DNA from: Cryptomeria japonica
Lineage: Eukaryota; Streptophyta; Pinopsida; Cupressales; Cupressaceae
Direction: 5' to 3'
Assembly (NCBI RefSeq): GCF_030272615.1
Contig: NC_081412.1
Coordinates: 103,902,796 to 103,966,795 of the forward strand
Length of the DNA: 64,000 nt
Shown here: in pieces, positions 23,369 to 35,952 of the stretch
Numbering within the stretch: the first letter of the stretch is position 1
How the letters are laid out: every line of letters begins with the position of its first letter
Notes under the pieces: generated by a model
The model's database searches: none
What the model saw: the letters and a program-made list of their open reading frames with translations, nothing else
What the model was told of the DNA's origin: nothing
Position numbers and translations under genes: made by a program

Positions 23369-23788
23369 TTGATGTAGTTTGGCATCAGTCTGATATGCAT
23401 TATCAGAGATATTTTTCATTCTAGCACTGATGTGGGGATGCTACTACTCATGTGGGGAGTAGTTAGCTTTGTGTTTCAATGGTTTATGTTTTTTGCTTTG
23501 ATATTTATGTCAAATTTTTGGCATTGATGTCAAAGGGGGAGATATATTGATGTGAAAAAGAAAAACATAAGGAATTGTATACATTAGGAGGAGAGATATA
23601 TGTATAATTTAGAGCTTTATAGAGATATTATTCACAGGGGGAGTTTGGTCTTTGTTTCAGAACTTCATTACTACATCTATATGTGGGATATTGTTGGCTA
23701 TCTTCCATTAGGGGAGACTTGTTTGGAATTTCTTGGTACTTAGATGTTTTTCACATCTAGTGTTGCCATCAATGCCAAAGGGGGAGAT
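23369..23788 (+). other. Copia 3' non-coding region with polypurine tract
   Basis: The functional polypurine tract is AAAGGGGGAGAT at 23777-23788, touching the LTR. A second near-identical CAAAGGGGGAGAT occurs near 23529, with weaker GGGGGAG runs at about 23636 and 23710. Confidence 0.8.
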
Positions 23789-25021
23789 TGTTGGCCATTT
23801 GGATGGGTTGATTATGTGTTGCATTGATTTTTTTTCATTGATGTCAACACTAGTTGTTTGGATGCTTTACTGACACCCATTTGGTCTCGTTAGGTTGAGT
23901 GGTTTCTGGTTGGTTTGGATCTGGCATGATCTGGTATGCTCTGGTATGATTTGGTTAGGGAATTGGCTTACTCATGTTCATATTCAATTAGTTGGTTTTG
24001 GTCTGGTGATCAGAGGCTATCCTGCTTGCTTGGAAGCTTGGCTTGTGGTTCTGGCGAGGGTTTCATCAATAGAGCTTTTGATGAAGATCTTTGATGATAT
24101 GAATAAGTGTTGTTGGTGCAGCTTCTAGTGGAGATTCAGGATGCTATTGGTGATCATGTTCGAGACTTGGTAGATGGAGATCATTGCTTTAGTGTGCGGA
24201 CCTATATTGGGTCCCGGTTGATTTAGGTTATGGACCAACTTAATGTAATGTGTGAATTGGACATCTCAATGTGTTTCCAGGATGTCTTATATGTTGGATA
24301 TTATTTGTTTTGTCTAAGGCCAATATGTTTTGTAATTATGTATTTGGTTTATTGTCTGGTGGCCAACCTAATTGTTTATGGTCAAGGGTTTGTATATATA
24401 TGATGTAAGATCTCATTGTAGATCATCATAGGTATAAGGTTAGGGAATGGATATGGATATGTAATGTGCGAATAATGTAATATCATTTAGGCAGAGGATT
24501 TGGTCGATCATTGGAGATTGAATTGGGTTTATGTAAGATGATTTAGTCCTTCAGTATTGAGCTTAACTGGAACTGTACTCAGGCATAGGAGATGATTTCT
24601 TTGCAGTTCAAACACTTCTTCCAGATTGTAGTATGGATTTCTATGTAGTCAGTGAGACTTGTTTTATGATGAGTATTATGCTCTAGGTTGTTGGCTTTCC
24701 TGCAAGTGCAAGCCCCTCAATTATAATTCACATACTTACTACAGAAGTATTATCTGATTGTGGGTAGGCTTCCCACTGTGGTTTTTCCTCTTATCGATTT
24801 TTCCACGCATAAATCTTGGTGTCATGTGGATGGTATTTATTATGTGATTATTTTTTATGCTTAATTGGTTTAACTACTATTTTGGTATTTGGTTTAAGCA
24901 TTCCGGTATTAATGTTTTGGGTTTCGGTATTAAAGTTTTAATTGCTAAATGTTCTATTAATATGAGACAACTGATTCACCCCCCCTCTTAGTTGTCTTTC
25001 GATTATTTGAACTGTCTAACA
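23789..25021 (+). repeat. 3' LTR of the 20-25 kb copia
   Basis: Begins TGTTGGCC right after the polypurine tract and ends TCTAACA, about 1.23 kb. It contains TATATATATG near 24386 (possible TATA) and the U5 signature TGATTCACC with a C-tract near 24972. It shares its architecture with the LTRs at 29358-30702 and 32811-33857. Its 5' partner was lost or replaced by the inverted LTR piece. Confidence 0.88.
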
Positions 25022-27019
25022 ATAGGGGGCATAAAAACATCACCTTGATCAGATGTGATTTCCCCACCAATTTCCTTTTTGGTTTTTAAATTTAAACTGC
25101 CTTGAAAATGCAACTTTTTTAATGTTTTTTATCTTGTTTCTTGAATTTACCACTTTCTATTCAATTGAATCACAAACAACTAGTGATAAAATATAAATGG
25201 TTGTTAAATTCTAAGATGTACTTAAAAATTCAAACCATACATCTATATGATTTAAACAACACAAATTATGAGTAGTCACCCAGGCGAGGTTGACAATTGC
25301 ATGAGCTTTCTTCCTAATGCATTGGTCTTAACTCAACTCGCCAAGCTAATAGGCCTTTGATACCTCTCCCTGGAAATAGTTCCAAAATGATAGGCCAACA
25401 CTAGAGCAAAGAGTGCAATAGAATTTATGTTTAATAATGAATTTTAGTTCGTCTATATGTGTCAATCCGGGGGTGTAAACTTATGAGAGGTGTCTGAGCA
25501 ATATGCCATCAATGGGTGAAAGTCATGAGATGAGTGGGGATGAATAAAACTATGAAAAGAGAACCTATTGTAAATTGAATTAAATCTAGAGATAGGAACT
25601 GTCACTTCCTGGCGACATGAGCTATTCTATTCTATCTAGGTGACATAAACTATGCAGAAATTACAACGAACACTAAAAAAATAGTTAATACAATTCACAA
25701 AATTAAATATGAAGCATAGAAACAATTTTAAACCAAATACCTACATAAATTACAATAGCTATCTCTAATATTTAATCAATCCAAATAATGTAAAAATAAT
25801 AAAACATACTTGCAGAAATAAACTATATACATTCATCCAGCAACTGAAGAGTGGGTGTCCTTCCTCCCAGTTGTCAGTTGAAGAAAATAATCTGAGAACT
25901 TTCAAAATCAATTCACAACAACAATACTGAATTTCTAAATAATATGATTTCATACATTCTTCCCCTCTTTCTTGAGTATGTGATGGTTTATATAGCCTTT
26001 TACACATAAAACATAATATCCATTTTGATGATGAAAGTTCAGTCTTTATGGCCGAGACTTATTGTTTTATTTTTAATAAAGAGTGTAAGACCCATGACCA
26101 CTCTTTCTTTAACATAATAAACTAATTTCTTAACAATATATAGTAATCATGTCTAAACCAATTTCCTAACAATATAACAATCATACAATGTGGAATCTTG
26201 GTTGTAACAGTAAATCAGAAAACATTGCCTTTAGAAAAATACTCATAGTTCTTTGCTCCTTCATTTGCTGAGGATTATGGCACATGAAAACTTAATTGAG
26301 CCTAGTTAGGACAAAACCAATGTATCAGATTTTTGAGATCTTTCCTCATCTGCCCAGAAATTGCAACACAAAATTGACTGTTCTTATCTGGCATATATTT
26401 GACTGGGAACATTTGAGCATGAGGTGAAGTGGATGCATATTAAAAAGTCTTGTTACACAATGGTGGACAAAAATAAGAAATGGAAAGATATTTGATATCC
26501 CTCTCTTAGCTGGCAAGTGTATCACTAATTGTAAATTATAATCTTTATTTCCAACCATTTCGAGAAGTCACCATTTGAGTTGTTTAGGAACTTGACAACA
26601 ACATAAATTGGAAGATGCCTATAGTTGCAATCATAAATTTTCATTATAAATAGTGCATTCTCAACCTAGTAATCATAGAATTATCACAAACACATAAATA
26701 GGTCCAACATAGAAGAATTAAATGTGATTATAATCCATGTGGCAATGCTGAGTGATAGGAAGGTTCTGCATAGAAGATGACATGAATGATGTTACAAGAT
26801 ATATTTTTCAAGGCATAAAATAACAATGCTCATTAATAAAGACAACCAATAATTGATTTCCATAATTTAATCTCAAAACTATATTAAATACTACTTATAT
26901 ATGTAATCATATACAACACAAAGGTGAGAACATGGTATAGAGTGGAATAGAAATGGAATGTGGAAATGGGCATGAAAGTGCATGAAATGGGCTAGAATAT
27001 GGCAAAAAATAAGACATAA
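25022..27019. other. AT-rich gap, no gene seen
   Basis: Two kilobases without recognisable domains. Short frames at 25765-26007 (-) and 26346-26558 (-) show no motif and no supporting context. The right border is where the copia integrase frame on the minus strand loses similarity. Confidence 0.6.
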
Positions 27020-27780
27020 ATAGCTCTCATCAATTCCTTCATCACATCTTGCATCAAAGCTTCCTATATCTCTTTTGATATAACATTTACTTCCAAATTT
27101 TTTGAAATATCTAACTATAGGAACATGACCAGACCATAATTCATAAGGGTTCTTACCAGAATCACCTTTTATATGCACCCGATTGAATGTGTATACAACA
27201 GTGCTAACATCTTCTCTAAAAAAGGTCTTCAAAACATCCCCTTCAATCAACATAGTCCTAGCAACATCCAAAATAGTTGTGTTATTCCTTTCAATAACTC
27301 CATTTTGTTGAGGGGTTGTAGGAGAAGATAATTGTCTTCTAATTCCATGCTTTTCACAAAATGAATAAAACTCATTGGATGTGAATTCTCTTCCTCTGCC
27401 AGATCTTAGACATTTCAGCTTCAATCCTATCTCTATCTCCATCTTAGCTTTGGATATCTTGAATTTCTCCAGCGCTTCTCATTTCTCCCTTAGAAAGGTA
27501 ACTCACATCATTCTAGAATAGTCATCAATCAATAAAATGAAATACCTGACACCCTACATACTTATCACTCTTGTAGGACCACACAAATTAGTATGCACAA
27601 GATCTAATAATCCATTAGATGTATACTGCTTACTCTTGAATGAAATTCTTGTTCTCTTTCCCAACTGACATTCTTTACAAACTGGATTAGAAGGTTTCAC
27701 AATATTAGGTAAATCTATAACATCTTGAGTAGAACTTCTTAATCATGCAGTCAAAATTAACATGACACATCCTTCTATGC
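27020..27780 (-). pseudogene. Copia integrase fragment
   Basis: The integrase core reads CLRSGRGREFTSNEF at about 27413-27370; the catalytic aspartate found in related copies (RSDNGGEF) is Gly here. QQNGVIERNN follows with its glutamate intact. The upstream zinc-finger part (CKECQLGKRT-like, about 27670) is in another frame, so at least one frameshift is present. After about 27040 the frame runs into unrelated sequence. Confidence 0.85.
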
Positions 27781-27785
27781 CAAAA

Positions 27786-28238
27786 CTAGCTTTCATCTAT
27801 TGGAGAAATCAAACAACTTTTCTTGCCAGCATTCAAATGAAAGATATTACCTTTAGTCTTAGTAATTGTTGATGCAATCTCTATACCAGAGGTATTCAGA
27901 ATCTTGCATTCACCATTCTTGAATTGCAAATCATATCCCTTATCAACCATTTGTCCATCACTCAAAAGATTATGCTTCAAACCTTTAACATATAAGACAT
28001 CATCAATATTATTCTTACCATCAAAATAAATAGAAAATCTACCTCGAATTACACAAGCTTTATCATCTCCAAATATTACTATACCACCATCATACTTCTC
28101 CATATTCATAAATTTACTTTTATCACCCATCATATGATGTGAAAAACTACTATCAATTACCCATTCATCTTTCTCTTCAATATTAGCAACCAAAGATTTC
28201 TCCTCAATAATGCAGCTTGTAGAATTCACTGGTACCAA
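27786..28238 (-). pseudogene. Copia protease segment
   Basis: An open stretch of 150 codons holds the copia aspartic protease: WVIDSSFSHHMMGD near 28160, with Ser in place of the Gly after D-S, then the FGDDKACVIRG, GKNNIDDVLYV and GLKHNLLSDGQM blocks typical of this lineage, and CLISPIDES at the integrase junction. It ends in TAG just before the integrase His-His region. Confidence 0.85.
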
Positions 28239-28369
28239 ATTATCTTCCCTGACAGAAATAAATACAAATTTTCATCTTCTGAATTTCCATTCTCAGAATC
28301 TTCATATATCACACCTTCATCAACAATATAATAACATTTCTTCTAATATCTTTACTTTCGGTTAGGCTT

Positions 28370-29308
28370 ATAGGGCTTATGATGCTTCTCATATCTATCA
28401 TGCTTATTAAATTTATCATGTTTATCAAACTTCTCATGCTTATCATACTATGATATTCTTTCAAGACACCTAGAAGCAAAATGTCCTATCTTATTACAAG
28501 AGAAACATTTCAAAGGTAACTTCCCATCATACTTACTAACTTTTTTAGGCAATCTCCAAGCAATAAGTGCTTCAATCTCTTCCAATTCTCTTTTTTATTC
28601 TTCCATCTCTCTCATTTCTCTATCATATTTGGAAACCCTAGATGAAATTTCTCTCGGATCATACTTCTGCTTACTGGATAGAGAGATTTTAAATGCAGTC
28701 TCAGATTTAACATGTGATTCTACAAATTCAGTCAACTCAAAAGCAGCAAGTTTACCAACCAGCATGTCTCTTATCAAAGTGGTCACAACCTAGATCTCAT
28801 CAATAGTAGCAACTTTAGATTTGTAAGTAGGAGGCAAGGATCTCAACACTTTGGCAATGATCTCATCTTCTTCAAGAGTTCCACCAAGACATCTGATGCT
28901 CATGACAAGTTCATTTACTGATGATATGTTCTTGTCTTCTCCCATCTTCATCATCTCATACTTTCCTTTCAAACTCTACAGTTTAGCAACTTTGACATGT
29001 TTATCTCCTTCATACAAAGTCTCCAAATTTTCACAGATTTCATGTGTAGTCTGCAATCCCATCACATTAGTCAAGGAACTCAGCAATGCTTCTTTAGCTC
29101 TTATGTTATGTTCAACATCCTTGATCTCATTTGCAGTAACTAGACCATTCTGAGGATTATTGTAGGTATTCTTTGTAATCTTCCAATAGTCATCTCCAAG
29201 ACACTTTAAATGACACTCCATCATGTCCTTCCATACAGTGTAATTACTTCCATCAAATCTCAGACTCTCTTTCTTGAAAACATAGGTTGGCATCCTGGAT
29301 CTCCTCAA
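28370..29308 (-). pseudogene. Copia gag with CCHC knuckle
   Basis: Begins MRRSRMPTYVFKKESLRFDG at 29308, the usual copia gag start just inside the primer site. Three consecutive open pieces (29308-28976, 28972-28790, 28786-28595) form the capsid region, cut by TAG-type stops with no large gaps. The zinc knuckle CFSCNKIGHFASRC lies at 28466-28507 with all four ligands. A Lys/His-rich tail follows with repeats of the type KHDKFNKHDRYEKH. Confidence 0.9.
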
Positions 29309-29343
29309 GTGGTCAAGCGGTCAAGCTTCTTCTGGAGGATCTA

Positions 29344-29355
29344 GCTCTGATACCA
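29344..29355 (-). other. Primer-binding site, initiator tRNA-Met
   Basis: Reverse strand reads TGGTATCAGAGC, the exact plant copia primer site, two bases inside the LTR end. Confidence 0.95.
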
Positions 29356-29357
29356 AT

Positions 29358-30702
29358 TGTTGGAAACAATAATGAAGGAAAACTAAGAGGGGGGGGGGGG
29401 GGTGGGAGGGGTGAATCAGTTTTCATTGGATCTAACAATTTAAGCACAACTTCATATCTGATCAATTATAGTAAGAACAAAGATAAAAATAACAACAACA
29501 ATACACATAACACCAAGATTTTGATGTGGAAATCCTGGTTAATGGAAAAGCCACAATGGGAAACTACCCTTAATAAAATGATACTTTGTAGTAGTATGTG
29601 AAAATATTACAATGGAGAATGCACATGCATTCAAGAACACTCCCTAGAGCTCACTACTCAAAAATAAGAAGGGCTACAACCCTGAGGAAGGCTCACTACC
29701 TTACAAGGATCAGACAAAAATCCCAATTACATGAACTAAAAGAATAACATCTTCTAATGCCTTATGACAGTTCTGGTTAAGCACATTGGCCTAGTCTACA
29801 ATACTCTCTTCTCTACACTTCTCACTGAAAGCTAAATTTGCTTGGTCGCACATACATCACTCTCTGATAATGTAGATACAACCCCCATGTCCAAATCACG
29901 TGAATATGACACCTATTTATACAAATCATCAACCTTGACTAAAAGGTCAGCTCAACTGTTAAGACCTAATTACAAAATTACATCACACGATACATAGATC
30001 AACCACCGGATCAATACAATTCCATGACAACATAACATAGACCCAAATCAAATCCACGAACACACAACACTAGCAGAAATCTTGCCAAGATCATTTGCAA
30101 AATGCTACACCACTAAAAATGTTGCATAACATGAAGAACATCATCGGACACATAAGATCCCCAATAACGTGCATAATGATCAATGTGGTCTAGCAAAACA
30201 AATAGAAAATGATTAGGAAACACCAACAAGCACATTAGAACCATCCACAATAGATGCAACAACACCACTTAATCAAATCTTCATCAATTAACACATTGGT
30301 ACTCAAGAACACTCAACAACAACAATTGGGATTAGAAAGATAACTTGAGAAGCACCAAATCACGAACCATCTGAAATGAAGATATACATGAACATCCTAA
30401 ACACTCCCGAATTTGCAACTCGGGATATAATCATTCTGGAGCACAACGGATCAAATACAAGAACACCGAAAACACTGAACATTGAAAAACTAATCCTCAT
30501 ACTGGAATCCATAACTCAATCGAATCACCATATAGCATCATGAAACCAACACTGAATTAACTAGGGATACTTCATTACTGAAATCACTAATCCACACAAG
30601 CACATCTACAACATACCAACTGAAATAAATAAACCAATTCTCTGGAATAGGAACATAGAAATATGTTGACATGAATGACAACACCATATCCTAGAAGCAA
30701 CA
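29358..30702 (-). repeat. 5' LTR of the truncated copia
   Basis: On the minus strand it begins TGTTGCTTCTAGG and ends TTTCCAACA before the primer site, about 1.35 kb. It includes a long C-tract next to the TGATTCACCC signature (plus-strand G-run at about 29390). The outer end is inferred from similarity to the 23789 LTR and is less certain than the inner end. Confidence 0.78.
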
Positions 30703-32810
30703 ATATCCAATATTTTGTACAAGAATCTTCGACGCTTTAGGATTTTCTTGACATTAGTTTTCTTTTTCTTTACTTGGCAATATATTGACTTCTTGGGATG
30801 CTTGAGGGACCTTTAGTTATGGTGTGTGGATGAAAACTAACTAAAAATTTAATTCAAGTGGAGACAGCAAAACAAAAGCATGGGTGGTAATTTTCATAAA
30901 AATGTAGATGGTGATCTTTATGGGTGCAAATGATAAAACAAAGGCATAGATAGTGAAATGCAATCTAAAAGTGACCAGGTGAAATTTTGATAGGTTTGGT
31001 TGAATTTTTGGTCAAAATTGGAAATGTTGGACTTGTTTGTTTTGGTAAAGGAAATAAAACATAAATAAATGTTGGCCAAGGCAACACTTTAGACAAGCGT
31101 GAAATGGAGAACCTAGATTAGCCCAATTTTACAAAATTCACTAGTATGCATTACCTAGGTTGGAAACATGATTCTACTTGTTGAGTCCCCACTTGGATTT
31201 CTCCATATACTTAAACAAAGTAGATAGAAAGAGATTCGATGGCACTATCTCCCCCTTACACAATGCACACTTCTCAGGAACACCAAAATCTCATACCCCA
31301 AAGATTTGGAAATCTTATGAACTAGGGGACATCTATCTTGATAGTCAGTAGTATGATGTGGGATGACTTCGGAGGTGTGACCTCCTGCACCAACAAGTAA
31401 ATGGGATTTTGGCCTCTACTATAAATGGTGTCTATTTAGCCTTCAGGTTATACTGATGTCTATACATGCAATGTTTCACTCAATTAAGAGGCCTTCCAAC
31501 CCTTTAAACAAGGCTTTAATGTGTCACACGAACACTGGAGGAGACATTCATCGATATAGAACAACAACACCAAGTGGTGATGAATTTTGTCACCCTCCCA
31601 AATATTTGAATAGCGGATCGAAAGAGTATCACTTGGGTCATTCTCTCTCACCTACCTATTGCATCAGGAGGTAGCCCTCTAAATAAATACTAAGTTGTAT
31701 CCTCACCCACCAAAGAAGGGATAATACTATAAAATATTTTGGGATCTAACTATAACAAAAAGGGACATGTCTGGCTTTTTGATCACCCAAGCTTTCATGA
31801 TGGGAGAGCATATACCTACTATCTCATGCAAACATGGAAAATGAAAAGGTTTTTTTATTATTAATGCATAAAAGAAAATCTTACAATACACTTAGTGATA
31901 AAAATAAGTCTTCAACATTCGAACCTATAACAAGAATTAGTAGTTTATGAATTTTTAGTTTTTGACATTCAAGAAAGGTTGCCAATAACCACGATGATTA
32001 GAAAGAAACCTTACACAAAATTTACTAGACTGGAGATGTTGAAAGATAGGCACAAATGGTAAATCACACATGTCAACGCAGAAGCGTAGACACCATTTTA
32101 TCCACTGTAGAAAAATAGTTAGCCTTAAAGATCAAAAATTTCTACAAATTAAAAATAAAAAGCTAGAAATCTAAGTTTACAAATTAACATAAATAAAAAA
32201 CTGTAAATTTAAAGACTTTTTATGATTTTAATTATATATATTATTTACTACTAAAAATTAGAAAATTGAATAGAAAAATCATTAGAGCAAAGACATCAAA
32301 AAAAGGCATGAGAGTTGTTGTATAGTCAAAGATGTCAAAATATAAAATCTGCACAAAATATTGATAATTTGGAAATATGTAGGGTAGAGACATCATTTTA
32401 CTGATGGAGATGTTGAAATACAACCACAGATGCCAATGCGAGGCAAAGATGGCAAAGCAAGACCTATGCGATACTTCCAAAAGAAAACTCACAAAAATGT
32501 TAAATTAAGGGACTTGGGGTCCCACTAGGTGTGTCAAAATGAGCATGATGAAAAGAAGGTTAGCAAGATCAAAAGCATGAAATGTGAAATAAAGCACAAT
32601 GAACTATAAAAGAATACAAAACAACCTTGTTTTAACTTCTTTCTTCACCTCCTCCGATTGAGTAGGAAGTGAAAGTCTGCACCCAAGATCTCCTCTTGAT
32701 TTGCTCCTTATTATTGAGAAGTGTGGATTGCTCTTCACTACACAACAAAAGGGAAAATATTGGATGATATGATGGATGATGGATTAGAAAAAATGAGGAT
32801 AGTATGGATG
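30703..32810. other. Unassigned gap, no gene seen
   Basis: AT-rich DNA without recognised coding motifs. A minus-strand AAGGGGGAGATA-like run near 31237-31252 looks like a polypurine tract but no LTR could be paired with it. The 72-codon frame at 31456-31674 (+) matches nothing I know. Confidence 0.55.
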
Positions 32811-33857
32811 TGTTACATTAGTTTTGTCATTAATGTCAACACTTATCCTTTTGGAGATCTTTGGTTATGTTGAACTGGCACATTGTGTTCACCGATATGT
32901 TGAGTGACTTATGTACAGTCATTGGTATATTGTTCACCAGCATTGAGGATGACTTGTTATCATCTGGAGATCACTTGTTTATGTTGAAGACATGGTTTGG
33001 ATACTTGTTTTTGGTGTTTTAGTTATTGGTCTAATCGGGTTGACATATTTGTTGTTACTAGCAAATTGGTCTAGGTTATGGACCGGTATGCATTATCTAT
33101 TCCAGATCAGCACGACACATTATGGAGATGACTCATTGATTGGATATTGTTGTAAATGTATTGAGCCGACATGATGCATCACATATTGACTTATTTGTAA
33201 TTGATTTAATTGTAATATTCTTAGTGAGCCTTCCTACACATTTGGTCTTAGGTTTTGGTATATATGTAAGATCTCATTTGTGAGATAATATGTGATGGTG
33301 TATGGTATGTAAGGTTGTGGTATTGTAACATGGTATGTGCAAATATTGAAGATCATATGAGCAGACCATAAAGAAGGTTCAAAGAAGGTTTGAAGGTGAT
33401 TATCAAAGCTTAACCGGTACTAAATCTAGCATTGAAGATGCTATTTTGAGCAGTACATTATTCTAGGATTTAACCATCCAATTATAGTCAGTGTGACTTC
33501 TATTTTGTGACTGAGCAGTGTGCTCTAGGCGGTTGGGCTTTCTGCACATGCAAACCCCATTTGAATACACATACTATCTGCAGTAGTATCATCTGATTGT
33601 GGGTAAGGTTTCCCACCATGATTTTTCCCCTTACAGGGTTTCCACGTTAAAATCTCCATGCTATGTGTTGTGGATGTTGTTTCTCTTTCTGTTTCATGCA
33701 TTAAGTTTCACTGGTATTGATATTAACTATTAATCTGTTAACCGTCATTAAGTTTGATTTACTGGTATTAAGCATCATGTTTGATTAAGTTCAAATTGGG
33801 TTGAAATTAATAGACAACTAATTCACCCCCCTCTCAGTTGCCTCCCAAGTCCTAACA
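32811..33857 (+). repeat. 5' LTR of a copia interrupted at 34.0 kb
   Basis: Starts TGTTACATTAG and ends CCTAACA, about 1.05 kb, followed by a primer site and gag. The sequence from about 33480 (CAGTGTGCTCTAGG) to the TTCACCCCCCTCTCAGTTG end parallels the LTR at 23789-25021. A TATATATG box near 33258 may be the promoter. Its right partner is not in the window. Confidence 0.85.
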
Positions 33858-33859
33858 AT

Positions 33860-33871
33860 TAGCATCAGAGC
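33860..33871 (+). other. Primer-binding site, tRNA-Met type
   Basis: TAGCATCAGAGC, a two-base variant of TGGTATCAGAGC, two bases after the LTR end. Confidence 0.8.
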
Positions 33872-34033
33872 TAAGTCCTCTTTTTGTAGAAGCCTAACAA
33901 CTTGAGGAGATCCTATGGCAACAAATCTTTTCAGGAATGACAGTCCAAAACTTGATGGAACTAACTATGGTATATGGAAGATTAGAATGGAGACACATTT
34001 GAATTGCATTGGAAGAGACATATGGGAAGTTAC

Positions 34034-35208
34034 TGTAAAGCGGAAAATCGCGATCGAACCCTAGTTGCTCTCCCCTCTTCCAACTCCAAGGAGAGAGAAG
34101 GGAGATTCACTAGGGTTGATGGTTTTCACTTAGGGGAGAGACTTTACATTCAAAAGAGGGGTTGAAACCCACAAGATCCAATCCCACACAATGCAAGATT
34201 GGATGCTAAATGTGTTTCAAGGGTTAAGAAAGCAAGGCTACCCTCTTTTGTAAAGAATGTGCATAGAAGAATTAAGCTAGGAATGCATAGAAAGTGAGAA
34301 AGATTCGCTTATAAACTGAGATAGGGATACAATATGAAGCTACGGACCTGGAATTAGCAGTAAAATGTCGATACGGCGTTGTCCTGTAAATTTGAGCGAA
34401 AGTTGCCGGGACGATGGCGCTTGAGCGCCACGTTCCTCCGAAAAAATCCATGAAACGAAGGGGGATCTGTTCGTCTCTGCACAAGGATTCCAGATCTTCA
34501 ATTTCAGCCGCGTCCCTGCAACCTACACACAGAAAAGCGAAGACGATTGGGGGGTTAGGGATTAGGGGTTTTCCTTTAGGTCAAACCCCGGTTTTGGAAT
34601 TAACCAAGAAATGAGCAAGTGCTGTAAATGTAAATGACTGTAAAACAAGTACTAATACCTTGTTCTAAGGATGTTTGTATCCTTATGTGCGAAGGTTTAG
34701 ATGTTGTATGTTTGTTGTATTATTGTATGTTGTAGCATGTAATGTGTTGTAAGTGATCTCCTCTTCAATGGTTGAATCCTTGTCTTGAATGCAACACTTA
34801 GCCTTGAATGGAGACTTGAAATGATCAAATGCTTGAATGCTTGAATGCTTGAGTATAGTTTCCATGCTTTTTCCATCATATGGAATGAAAGAGGAAAATG
34901 TAGTTTATATACTTGCCAATTAGGGTTAATAGACTGATTTTCCTGACCTTAGGCCGACCAGGAAAGATAATTTTCCAATTTGCAAACATAAAGACCCGAA
35001 GTCCAAAAGAGACCAGGGCGCTAGGCGCTCTGGTCCCACCTCCCAGGACAGCAGGGTGCAAGGAGGTTCAGGCCAGGGTGCTTGAAAAATGCAGTTTTCA
35101 GTGTCGTAATCAGGTTTCCGGGTCTCCATTCAGGTTGCGTGTTCCGTCGCCATCGTGAAGACCGAAATGCAGTCGAAATTGCAAGTGTCACAATTTTAGG
35201 ACGATACA
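34034..35208 (-). repeat. 3' LTR of the gypsy-like element
   Basis: 1175 bp, plus-strand ends TGTAAAGCGG and ACGATACA. Nearly identical to 40553-41782 except for a roughly 55-bp deficit near 35010 and scattered substitutions. A minus-strand TATATAAA box is at 34904-34911. The near-palindrome TGGCGCTTGAGCGCCA lies at about 34417. Confidence 0.94.
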
Positions 35209-35225
35209 TTTAGCCCCCACTTTAG
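35209..35225 (-). other. Polypurine tract of the gypsy-like element
   Basis: Minus strand reads AAAGTGGGGGCTAAA immediately before the 3' LTR, consistent with plus-strand priming and confirming the minus orientation. Confidence 0.8.
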
Positions 35226-35952
35226 CGGGAGTATAAGCGTATGCTCATACTTCCGGTAAAGTACAAGGAAACAACATTGAAAGACTTTCACCACGTCAAG
35301 GAGGCAAGATACACCAAGCCCCCAGTGGACTAAGGATCTTACGACTTCGATTGACAAAGTAAAAGGGAAGATCACGAGGGAGAACCATGACTGTCAGTAG
35401 TAAGGTTCCCTCACTATGAGTCATGCAAAAGGAATACCGAAAATTTTCAAGGCAAAGCTAAGTTCGCCAAGAAATTTTCAAGTATCTTGAAAAGATATGA
35501 ACGGGATGTATGCCCCCCTATGTTAAAGCAATCGCACACGCCTCACCGGGGGTGATTGCTTTAAGGTAGTGATACATATAAGAAATGAGAAAGGAAAGGA
35601 GCACATTATCACAAGGATTTAGCCCCCAAGTGTGAGATAAGCCCAAGGATAATAGACACAAAACACAAAGCATGAGGTGACTTCACTTTCCTCGGGGTCA
35701 GTATGCTGTATGATAATTCATGTATATCATATGTATGTATGCATAATTGTTCTTCATTCCCCAATCAAGGAAGGTCACCTAGAAGAAGGGAACACATGTG
35801 TCTTTTGAGTCAACATGAGAGAGATTGAGAGATCTCAATGCTTTACATCGTCCTCAAGTAGACAACACTAAGGACAACAAATAGAAGAATGAGAATAACA
35901 TATAGAAGAAGTAACACAAGAGAGGAGGAGAGAATCTGCTATGCTAATGTAA
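35226..35952 (-). other. 3' non-coding region of the gypsy-like element
   Basis: About 0.7 kb between the protease-region stop and the polypurine tract. No coding motif seen. Position 35515-35560 carries an imperfect inverted repeat around CCCCCTATGTT and CACCGGGGGTGA. Confidence 0.6.

Larger units (their letters stand above)
27020..30702 (-). mobile_element. Truncated copia: LTR, gag, protease, part of integrase
   Basis: Minus-strand element with its 5' LTR on the right (29358-30702), primer site, gag, protease and most of the integrase core. Similarity stops near 27020; reverse transcriptase, RNase H and 3' LTR are missing. Its linker and protease closely resemble those of the 20-25 kb and 62-64 kb copies, placing all three in one copia lineage. 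Confidence 0.88.

Noticed and set aside
31236-31252. Minus-strand polypurine-tract-like run
   Set aside because: No LTR, primer site or pol could be linked to it.
34683-35209. Paired small frames repeated at 41201-41765
   Set aside because: They are in the two LTR copies and differ by LTR indels; the repetition reflects the LTRs, not a gene.
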